From NCBI RefSeq assembly GCF_965638725.1, contig NC_134970.1, positions 3,539,001 through 3,603,000 on the forward strand: a stretch of 64,000 nucleotides of DNA. The letters are read 5' to 3'. Position 1 is the stretch's first letter. Every line of letters starts with the position of its first letter. The notes under the pieces are model-generated. The model was not told the DNA's origin. It saw only the letters and a list, made by a program, of their open reading frames with translations, and did no database searches. A program made the position numbers and the translations under genes. The DNA comes from Aptenodytes patagonicus (taxonomy: Eukaryota > Chordata > Aves > Sphenisciformes > Spheniscidae). This document shows positions 1 to 10,900 of this stretch, piece after piece.

Positions 1-1339
1 GGGGTTGAACCCGGGTTAAAGGCTCCCAAGGTGGCCCCCGAGCCTGGCGCAGCCCCCCGTGCCACTGAACTGGGGGGGTGTGGTGAAATCCCCACACTGT
101 GGGGGACGGTGCCTCCGGCGCCGCTGTGGGCGGACTCTGTGGCTCCTACCTGTAGCGTCCAGCACACCCAGGAGCCGCCTTTCCTCCACGGCGGCCCCGC
201 CACTGGGTGAGCATCGGCTTTGTTGCACGGCGGAGGGCTGGCATGCACCCGCAGGCCGTTGGGGGACCTTGACCCCCGGCTGCTTCGCTGCGGAGGGCGG
301 CGGTGATTGAGGAGCGGGTGAGTCGCTGCTGTGGGGACACGGGGACAGCCAGCGCCGGTGGGTTTGCCAGCGGTGCGGACGCAGGCATGAGGCTGGTGCT
401 GCCCGCGGGGTCTGTGGTGGGCAGGTTTCTCCGTGCACGCGTTGTCTCGCCCTGTGGCTGGTGGCCGGCAGCGTGCCAGCAGGGAGAGCAGCGGCGGCAC
501 CGCTCAGTTCCTCCATGCCCAGCGAGCAGCTCCGGCCCAGGGTGCCCTAAAGGGGTGGATTTAGGTGTTTGGGAGCGGTAATGCCACTGTGTTGGCACAT
601 CCTCTGCCCGTGCTGAGGACGTGATTCCCGTTCCTGGCTGCTCCCCACCACCCTCCTGGCAGGGACCACTTGTGCCAGCCGAGGAGCAGCGGGAGCATCC
701 CTGAGCCGGGCGCTGGTGCTGACCCAGCTTGCCCCAGGCTGACCGACTGGCATAGCTGTAACTTCAGGGCACCGGTTTTTGGGAGGAGCAGGTGAATGAT
801 GCAATGGCCGGGAGAGGCCGGGCTGAGCAGCACCGCGGGCTGGCCGGGCGGCTGGTGTCCTGAGGTGGTCCTGGGGTGCTGGTGGAGTGGGGACGTGGCG
901 TGATGGAGGCCAGCTGGCTTTCTGTGCTCCGCTTCCTTCTTTGGAGGTTTCTTTGAAATGTCAGCGCTGCCTTCCCTCCCTCCCATTATCATAACAGTCC
1001 CGATGTATTTGCATTCGCTTTCCAAAGTGCCGTGCCCAGACAGAGGGTGGGTCACCCCGAATCCTGCTCCCAGGATTCCCTCTTAACCTGCTGGGGTGCA
1101 AAGGGCTCCCTGGACTTTCGGGGGTGCTGAAGCCCCATTGCTGGATGCCCTGCAGGGTCCCGTTCCCCCCCCCCCCCCGCAGCTGCTGGGTTGTTAGGTG
1201 CCATCCTGCTCCCCAGGATTTCCTCCTGGTGTGACCTGGGGAAGGGATGGCAGTGCAGGGCGGGGGAGCGGGGACGGTTTGGGGACAGAAGCAGGGGGAA
1301 GGGATGCAGCCAGTGAATCCAGGGCAGCGACAGAGCTCA
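1..1339. other. GC-rich sequence upstream of PLEKHA6; no gene recognised
   Basis: Open frames exist on both strands but have GC-driven composition (Pro, Arg, Gly, Ala), no family resemblance and no coherent splice structure. There is a pure C run at about 1166-1180. This may be intergenic DNA or an intron of a longer PLEKHA6 transcript. Confidence 0.5.
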
Positions 1340-1931
1340 TCTCAGCGCAGCTGCCTCCCTCGCCGCGACACCCCTCCTTCCGGGGCAGCAGCCCCCCGCG
1401 CACGGCTGCCCTGCCGGGGTGGGGGGGCCCGGCAGCCCCCCGTCTTGCCCCTCTCGCCCTTTGCCTGCCGCCAGCTGCTCCCCGGCACTGCACCTGGGCT
1501 GGGGGAGGCGGCGTGTGCAGCGCTGCCCTTCGCCTCTCCTCTGCGCGGGGACGCGAGCGGGAGCTGTTTGTCCCCGTCGCCTGCCGGCTGGCTGCCGCAC
1601 ACCGGGGCTCGCCAGCCCCGGCTGCACCGGAGCCGCCAGCGCCCGCGAGAGCTCCGCCACCACTGCCACCGGGAACACCAATGCCACCGGCACAGGGCTC
1701 GGGGGACTGGGACACCTGGGAGAGGACAGCAAGAGCCTTTGCCCGCCGCCGGCATCCCCCTGCCCGTGCGGGGCTGCTGCCCCCATGGCACGTGCCATTG
1801 CCTTGTAGCGTGGCGGCAGGCGGCACAGGGCTTGCTGTGCCCACCGCTGCCATGGTGGGAGCCGGGAGCCGGTGCTGAGCTGGGAGGGCCCCTGGCATCA
1901 TGCTGAAGTTTCGGGCAGACCGGCGGGTGAG
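1340..1931 (+). promoter_or_regulatory. PLEKHA6: CpG-rich block and candidate PLEKHA6 first coding exon
   Basis: About 1340-1680 is visibly dense in CG dinucleotides and has no convincing coding frame, as expected of a CpG-island promoter. At its 3' side ATG 1900-1902 opens a short exon reading MLKFRADRRV and ending in AG before a GT at 1932. This phase fits the 3889 exon and continues into HNERRNTF. No TATA box was seen. The transcription start and the 5' limit of the exon are unknown. Other 5' exons may lie outside the window, since human PLEKHA6 is spread over more than 100 kb. Confidence 0.45.
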
Positions 1932-4900
1932 GTAGGACCCTGGCGTGGGCTGTCGGGGGCCAAGGGGGGCCGCGGGCAGGCGGTGGTGGGGGACCCTCAG
2001 CCCGGGCAGTGGCTGCTGCATTGCAGTGCTTGGGAGGCGATGTGAACTCGGGAGTTTCTGGAGCGGGGTCAGCCGAGGGAGCCGCTGCCGGGGGGTGGTT
2101 TAAGGAGGTTCCCCAGCTGTTCCCAGGGTCTCGCCACGTCTGGGGTGGGGGCAGACTTGAGGGGGGGAGACAGCGGGGTGGGTGCCAGGAGGAACCGCGG
2201 AGGCTGCAAAGCAGGGTGGATGTCCTGGGCTTGGCGGCGGGGCGGGGGGAGAATCCAGCCTGCGTGAACAGAAACCTGCTGCGGTGTGGGGTCATGAGCA
2301 GGGCTGGGGGGACGTTCCCGGCTGGGGTTAGGGCACGCTGGCAGGTCCCAGCAGCCCCCACTTTTCAGGGCTGGGGCGGTCGGGGTGCTGCTCGCTCGGC
2401 ATTTGCGCCCTCCCCATGTGTCAGCATCACGGCGGGCCTGGGACCTGCCCTGGTACCGCCACGTTATGCCCCTCCAAAGTCACCTGCCAGGGGCAAACGG
2501 TCCGGGAGCAGCTCCAGCCCCGGGTGACAGAAACCCCCTTTGCTGCTGTTGGAGCGTGGGCTGGGCAGGCTGTCTCTGCGGATAACTCGTGTCGGTCGTG
2601 GCACAGGAAAGCCTGACACTGGGGGGGGGTTTGGGGAGCGAGTGCTGCCCCTCATTGCGGGGTGCATATACATTGCGCAGGTTTTTAAGGTGACCCCACG
2701 CGAGGGGGAGGGCTGGCGGAGGAGAGCAGATCTGTGGCAGGGGGAGCAGCTCTCAGCAAGGCTTTTTTTGGGCAGAAAGCAGTTAATATCTTCAGAGCCT
2801 GGCTGGAGCCCAGGTTCAGGGTGAAGCGTGTGTGGATGGGATGGTCTTGGCAGCTGCATTTTCTTGCTCAAACTTCCCCTGTTTTGCTGACACGCAGAAG
2901 TTCAGCAGCGTTCCGGGCTGTTGGCGTGTTGGCTTCGCGGGTGGCTGGGGCCACCCGTGTCCTGGTGCCCGGCAGCTTTGGGAAGGAGGGGTGTCACGGG
3001 GACGGGGTCCAATGCAAACTTCCCAGGATGGAGCCCTGAACCTGTGGGTGCCCCTTGTCCTTTCCTCCTGACACAGCTCCAGCGGCGAAGGCCCCCGGGA
3101 AGCAGCGTGTGAGCGGGTTCCCCAGCCGGAGCAGCGAGGTGCCGGGGTGCCTGGCAATACCGGCTCTGCGGGGTGGGGCAGGGACACGGCAAACGCTGCC
3201 AGCCGAGCCCGGCGGCAGCCCTGCCTCGTTCCTCCCGGCGCTGCCAGGGAGCCCTGCACCTCCGGTGGCGGCCGCCTTTGGCTGCACCCCAGTGTCGCCG
3301 AAGCAGCACCAGGGTTGGGGCCGAGCTGGGCCTGACCCAGCTGCAACAGCTTGTGCTGGTGGGTCCTGGGCCGATGGTCGGGGTCTGTGTGGTGCACAGC
3401 CCCGCGTGACCCTTCTCTTAGCCTGACTCGAGGTGTTTGGCAAACGGCTCTAAAAGCAGCAAGCCGAAGGGGAGGACGTGACGTTGGGGACGTTGCTGCA
3501 GGCACAGCCCAGGGTGGGCCATTGCTGCTGCTGCTTCTGCAGCGACTTCTTCTGAGGGTGGGAGTGGGGTTTATGGTAACGTCTGGGATGTGTCCAGCAG
3601 AAGTAACGAGGGCTCGGCCACCAGAGACCTCATTTCAGCTCCCAGCGAGGCAAGCACTTTCTGGGAACCGCCGATGAAATGTGCTGAGCAGATCTGAAGC
3701 GTGGGGTTAGCGGGGGTGCAGGGGAAGGTGATCCTTGGGTCAGGGCGCAGGGAGCCAGCGCCGGTGCAGGTGTGGGACAGTGAAACGCTGGTGTTGGAGC
3801 AGCAAATGTGGTGGTAAAGGCAAAGGGTTTCTGAGGGGAGGACGGGGATGGGAGACACTAACCGCCACCCCGCTGCTGTCTCTCACAGCCACAATGAAAG
3901 GCGGAACACGTTCCTGCACCCAGTGACGGGACAGATCCCCGAGGACAACTCAAGACTTGACTTGCAAAAGTAGGTTGGCTCCCGACTCCCCTGGTTTCAG
4001 GGCCTGGGAGTGGGTTTTGATGGGGCACCAAGGTGGGCTGGGGCGTGGGGGGTCGGTGCCCGGGGCAAGGATGCCAGGGGCCAGCTTCTGCGGGGTGGAA
4101 AAACGCAGCTCTGCTGACTCAGCTCTCCTCCTGTGCCGCAGACTGACCTTGGACATGTCAAGCAAAGCGGGCGGCAAGCGACCAGCGACCATCACCAGTG
4201 AGCCCTCCAACCACGCCATGGTGTCGGAGGTGCCTCCGGAGCGCCCCGGAGGCCGGGTGGGTGCCCGGAGCCATGCGGCACGGCAGGCGGCAGCGGAGAT
4301 GGGGTGCCGGGGGCCCCCCCGGGGACTGAGCGGCTCCTCTCCCCCTCTGCAGGCTTCGCGCTCCTCCCGCAAGGGCATCGCCTTCGGGAAGCGCTCCAAT
4401 TCCATGAAGAGGAATCCCAACGCCACCGTGACCAAAAGCGGCTGGCTCTACAAACAGGTACCTGAGCCCCCGCCATGCCGGGTGCCCCCCCGGGGCCGTG
4501 CCATCCCCTTCCCTGCCACCTGCGGCAGCACCCCTTCCCCAGGTGGGTGCTGCTCTCACTGCCCTTCTCTCGCAGGCCAGCTCGGGGGTGAAGCAGTGGA
4601 ACAAGCGCTGGTTCGTGCTGGTGGATCGCTGCCTCTTCTACTACAAAGGTACGGCAGTGAGTACCTGCCCCGGGTGCCCGCTGTGGCTCCTGCCCCCCCG
4701 GCAGGACCCAGTGGCCACCAGCCGGGCACCTGCAAGCAAACCCCGGGCTGTTACCAGGCTCGGAGCAGGTTTTGCCAGCGTGGGCAAAGGGGTCTGGAGG
4801 TGACAGCCCGCTAGGGAGCGGTGGCCATCACAGCACCCCTTTGTGCGGGCGTTTGCCACACCAGGGACCCGAGGGGTTAATGCAGGCGCCTTCCCCGGCC

Positions 4901-7900
4901 TCCCTGGCAGCTCGATGGGCTCTTAGCCCTGGCAGCGCAGCCCAGGGCGGGCATGAATAATTGAGCAGGCTGTTGTGCGAGCCCAGCCGAGCTGCACAGA
5001 GCTGCAGAGGAGCAACAGGCAGGCAGCGGTTTCCCACAGGTGGGCTGCCTGCCTGCCCACCCACGGGAAGGAGCGATGGGCCCGTGTCCCCGCAGCAGCT
5101 CGTGGGTCTTTGCTGAGAGGCAGCTGGGGCTCCCAGCCCCTCCATGCGTGTAACCCCTGCATTTGCCCACCAGACGAGAAGGAGGAGAGTATCCTGGGCA
5201 GCATCCCCCTCCTCAGCTTCCGCGTGGCAGCCGTGCAGCCCTCCGACAACATCAGCAGGAAGCACACGTTCAAGGTCAGTGCTTGGAGGGGACGGAGCAC
5301 TGGGACAGTGCTGGGGTGGCGGTGATGCTCGCAGGGTCCCCGCTGCTCCCTCTTCTTGCTTTCTTGGTGACGGGGCGTGGAGCAAGCTGGGGAGAGGGGT
5401 GGCTGCAGTAAACCCCCGGGGATACCCTGCGCGCTGTGCGGATGTGCCTTCTGCCTGGGAAACTGAGGCACGCATGGAGCAAAGCAGCATCTCCAAGGTC
5501 GTCACCCATCCCAGGCCTGAGCTGCTCCTGGGCTCTGCCCCTTGGGGTGCGCTGCTGCCCCCCAACCCGGGGAGGTGCTGGGTGCGCGAGCAGCAGCGCT
5601 GCCCTCGCCGATGGTGCTCTCGACCCTCTCCCTGCCCCGCTTTCCCCTCCACATCGCTGCTCCCGGCCAGCCTGTCCCCGCCGGCTGCTGCGGCACTTCT
5701 CGGCAGAGCTCCTGGAGCCAGACCTAGAGAGGTGTCCCCAACTCCTCTTTGTTTTTTAGCCTGCTTTGACTGGCGTGCAAAGGAAAGGGAAATGTAATTG
5801 CAAGGGGGTAGCCTACTCGTCAGCCTGCGCTGCCGTGGGTGGTGGAGAGGAGAGCAGTGAGAGGCAGAGGGCGGCTGCTGCAGCCGGGGCTCTCCCGCAC
5901 CCGCCTCCGGCAGCAGACCTTGGCTACCCCTCGCTCAGAGCAGGGGCTGAGCTTCCCCGACACCGCACGGCACTTGTCGGCGTCACCATGCACCTTCACC
6001 GGCACAACTCCTCGTGCTGCCCACGGTTAGAGGGTCGTGTTAGCACTTGCTTGTTGACGGACCGATGCACAGGCTGGCTTGCACTCATGTACACTTGTGC
6101 AAAAACCCAGCGTACACCTTCAAGCTCGTGAGCATGGCAGGAGCCAGCGCCTGGGGTCCCTGCAGGGCACTGTGGAGGAGTTTTTCCAATCTAAGGGATG
6201 GATTTTTGTAGCTGCCTCCTTTAAACCTGCGTTTAAGCTGCAGCTGAGCACTCTTTAGGGGCAAGCGCTGGCAAGAGGCAGCACGGGCTCTCCCGTGTAC
6301 CTGTGCTGACGCTGGCAGCCGGCAAGGTGTCTCTCTGCCTGCGGCTTCTGCAGGTGAGAGCAGAGAAGTGACCTGGGGGTGTCGAAATGTCTCTCGGCTT
6401 CTGACACTGGTGGGGAAAGAGCCTTGCAAAGCTGCTGCCCACGAACTGAGCTCTGCAGGCGCGTGCCTGCCTCTCCATCTGCACGCGAGGGTTTTGGGGG
6501 ATGGTTTTGTTCAGAGAAGGGTAGAGAGGGTCCCGACGGCCAGGAGAGGTCTGTGCTGCAGCGCCCGTGCTCCTGCCACGCTGCAGCTTGACCCTTGTCT
6601 GTGTTTCCTCCTCTCTCCGCGGGCGAGGATCCCCGGACAGGAGGTCTCTCTTCGCGCCCGTCCACCACGCCAGCACCCAGCCACCACCTAGGTAGTACCT
6701 TCTTGTGTTTCTGATGCATGCAGAAGGGTGAGGGACCCGCAGGCTTGCCAGCATGCTCCGCTCACCCCGCTCGCACTAATCCAGGGGATGAATTGGTTTG
6801 GTTTAATCTTTTGCTCTGGCTGCGGAGCTTTTAGAGGCAGGAGTGCATGGGGGTTGCAGGAGGTGACCCCGCAGCTGGGCACAATGGCTGCGTGCGCTGG
6901 GGAAGGGGAAGATGGAAACCCAAGGGAGGGTTTTAATCAGAACCCCATTTCCCATCTTTCAGGGGGAAAAACCTCCTGCTTCCTCCCTTTTCTTCCTCCT
7001 CGCTGCCTCCCATCCCTTTCCAGAGAGGGGGAAGGTGGAAGCTTCGAAAACGCCCTGAATAGCCAGACCTGCCTTCCAGCACGGGGTGGAGAGTGGGCAC
7101 CAACACCTTGGACCAAAAGCAAACCTTTTTCCCCCAAAATGTTGTCTGGGCCCAGAAGCCACCTTCCCCCTAACCCTGCATGAATGATAATGCTCCGTCT
7201 GGCGCTGCCACTCTTGCTGGGACGTGGACCCTTTGCTGGCCCCGTGCACCCCGCGGGGACCCGCTCGATGCTGGGGTGCAGCTCCTCCGGCGTGGGGCCC
7301 TGAGGAGGCTGGTCCCGAGCATCGCTGGGAGCCACCGCAGGGGACTCGTGGCCCCGGGGGATTCCCTGAGACGGGACGAGGGCTGGTGTTGGCTCTGCCA
7401 GCAGAGCCTTCCTCCCACTCGGTGCCGCCGAGGATGCACGTGGCCGCAAGGCTCTGGCAGGGGGGGGAAGGACCGTGCCTGGCTTCTCCTGCGGTGGCAG
7501 GACCTCGTGCTGGAGTGGAAATGGAGCTCTCACCCTCCTGTCTGTCTCTCTCCCCACTTCTCTGCCTCCCTGCAGGTGACGGTGTGCTGGGTGGAGGAGA
7601 TGCCAGCGAGTAACAAGCAGTCCCTGTCTCCCCAGGCCGAGCATGCTGGCATACGGACCTACTTCTTCAGCGCCGAGAACACGGAGGAGCAGGAGTCCTG
7701 GATCCAAGCCATGGGCGAAGCCGCCCGGGTGCAGATCCCCCCGACCCAGAGGTCAGTGCCCACCGTCTCCCCGTGCCACCCCTCTTCCCTGGTCTCTTGG
7801 AGATGGGGTGGAGGGGCCATGCATGGTGACCAGGGACCTCCTGGGAGCGTGAGCATCCCTCTGGAGAACGGAGCTGGGGGAGCATTGGCCCCCCAAGGCT

Positions 7901-10900
7901 GAGGGAGGGACAGGATTTTACCAGCCATCCCAGGGGCATTGCAAAGGGAAGGTAACCCTCTCTCCTGTCTTGGCACCCTCCAGGCACGAGAAGCCAGACT
8001 CTGAAAACATCCCCCCCAGCAAACACCACCACCACCACCGCAATGCCACCCACCGTGAGCACCCCAAAGCCGACCCCGACGCCAAGACCCGGGGGGAAGG
8101 TGATGGCCGTGGCTCGGAGAAGATTGAGAGGAAGTCGGAGAGGATGGAGAGCAAGAAGGAGCCCTTGGCCAAAGCCAACGGCATTGCCGGGCAGGAGATG
8201 CCCTCAGAGCCCGGCAGTCCTTACCCCGAGGCGCCCCAGGTGCCAGGGAGCGGGGAGCGGCCGCCCCAGCCCAACGGCTGGCCGTACTCGTCACCCAGCC
8301 GCCCCGGCAGCACCGCATACCCCCCGCCCGATGGGGAGAGCGTGGCCCACCGCCGGGGCTTTGTCCCCCGCACCAACCCCGAGAAGATCGCCCAACGCAA
8401 GAGCTCGATGACGCAGCTGCAGCAGTGGGTGAACTCGCGCCGGGGGGCCGTGCCCCCCGAGGAGCTGCGGAGGTGAGGGCTGCGGGGGGCTGGCCAGGGG
8501 CAGAGGGGGCTCCTGCTCCTTTTCTCCAGGGCTGCCCCTCAGGTGATGCTCTGGGAATGTTTTTCTCCTTCCCATCTGCTTTCTCCCCTCCCAGGGTCAG
8601 AAAATCTCCTTGCTGGGCTGTCCCCATGTGCCAGCTCTGAGCTGTGCGTGGGACACCCCGAAAAGCTGATCAGGGTGAATTTTGGAGGGGAGGCCACCGC
8701 GGGGTCCCTGGGAGGAGGGCTGCCAGGAGGGGAGGCCACCGTGAGGTCCCTGGGAGGAGAGATGCCAGCCAGCCAGCCAGCTTTCTGGATGCTGGTGTTG
8801 GAGCTGCCTGCTCTAAGACTGTCCTTGCCCACCGGGACCCCCAGCCGTGGAGCGACGGGCCGGGCACCGCCTGGCTGCCAGCCCGGCTCTCACGGCTCTC
8901 TTCCCGCCTCCAGCCCCACCAGGTTTTACCCCGTGTCTCGCCGGGTGCCCGACTACTATTCCCCCTACTCACCCCAGTACCCCGAGGACTACCAGTACTA
9001 CCCGCCTGGGGTGCGCCCCGACAGCATCTGCTCCATGCCCTCCTACGAGCGGGTGAGCCCGCCCTGGGTGCTGGAGGACAAGCGGCACTCCTTCCGCAAC
9101 GGGGGCACCTACCAGCTCCGCGACTGGAAGGAGCACCCTGGTTTCGGCCGGCAAGACGTCCCGCTCTGGCTGCCCGGTCCTGGGAGGCAGCCGACCTACT
9201 TGGAGGAGGTGGATGCAGCCTCAGGCTCTCTGCGACGGATGTCACTGCAGCCCCGCTCCCGCTCCGTGCCCCGCTCGCCCAGCCAGGGTTCCTACAGCCG
9301 GGCACGGGTGTACTCCCCGGTCCGCTCGCCCAGCGCCCGCTTTGAGCGGCTGCCACCCCGGGGAGAGGAGATTTATGCCGACCCCACCACCTTCATGATG
9401 AGGCGATCCATCAGTTCTCCAAAGGTAAGTGCTCATCGGCAGTTTGGGGCACACAGGGTTGGAGGGGGACTCTCACTGGGGACGTCAGGGCAGGGGTGCT
9501 GCGGCACGGCTTGTCACCTCTGCATGCACAGCCTGGCCTCAAAATGCCACCAAGGCTGTGGCTTGCAGCAGCTGATGGCTTTAGGTCCCTCCTTGCCATC
9601 CTGCAAAGCTGCCCAGGTTGCGGTTGTTCCCTCCTGGCTGCTCCTGCGCTGCTGCAAGCCTGGAGAGATGGGGCAGGAGGGGATGGGATGGGAGCCTGGG
9701 GGTGCTCAGGGCCACCACAAGTGATGTGCTCCGGAGCAGGGAGCACTGGTGTCCCTGTCTCGCTGCTGCGTGCCCCGAAGCCAGGCCTGACCCTGCTGCA
9801 GGGCCGGGGTCTGCCCTTGCACGTGCTTTCTGGCCTCTCACACACCTCTCACGTGTCTCTGGTTTTGGGGTGGGGGGGGTCTCCTCTCTTCTCAGTATGA
9901 CTATCTGGGTGACAGACGGCCCGTCCCTGCGGGAATGTATCCGTACCACTACCCGGCATCCCCCACCGTCCATGATAAAATGGTACGTACGCTGCTGGCG
10001 GACCGGGGTGTGCAGAGCCTCCGGGGAGGTGGGCCAGCTCGGGGGCTCCTTGCTCAGACAGCCGAGGAGGAACCACTCCGCTCCAGCTTTTTGGGTCAGA
10101 GCTGGGCTGCTCTGGGGCAGGTCGGGACCACAGGTCCTTTTATTGGTGTCTCTGGTCCCTCCTGGCTGTGCCCGAAGGAAATCCTTGTGGAAAGGACCCC
10201 AGTCCCTGCCCTGCAGGCCCCAGGTCGCGGGGGCAGTGGGACACCCTTGGACCCCCGCACGCCCTGCGATTCTGGGGTGGGCTCGTCACCCCCAGGGCGG
10301 TCCCCGGCAAGGACGGGGCTGAGGCTGGCAAACACCCTGCACCTCTCCCCCTCTTGCTTCCTCACCTCTGGCTACAGCTGCTGCTTTTTCCTGCGTTGTG
10401 TTTCCCCTCGGAGCGCTGAGGGGTTGGAGCTGGCGGGGTGAGACCGGGAAGTCCCCCCGCAGAGTGCGGTCCCAAAACCACAGGGCAGGACCGGTCATTG
10501 GAGGAGGGAGAAGCACGAGTTACCATAAGCTACCCATGCTGCCATCCATCCTCGCTAGCCGGAGACGCAGGGAAAGGGCCGTGCCTCTTCCGAGGCACCA
10601 TTAGCCGGGAGGGAGAGCCGGGAGGAGAGCGGGTCTCCCACAGGGCACAGCCACGGCAGGTCTCCCAGTTGTGTGCCAGGGAAGTGCCTCGCTTCCCCGG
10701 CCGAGAGGTCTTCGCATTTCCGTAGCCTTCACCTAACCGCTTTGCTTCTTCTTTTATATGTTTTGTGTGTTCGTTTCTTGCCGCATGCCTGCTGGCTCCT
10801 GGTAGGATGAACTTTTAGACCTTCAGTTGCAAAGAAACCTAGAGTATTTGGACCAGCAGGTAGGCAGAGCTGGCTGCAAGCCTCACGCTGCTTACATCCT

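Noticed and set aside
1194-2021. Long overlapping open frames on both strands at the 5' end, up to 339 codons
   Set aside because: They arise from high GC content (few stops), are rich in Pro, Arg, Gly and Ala, match no family I know and lie in the CpG-rich region around PLEKHA6 exon 1.
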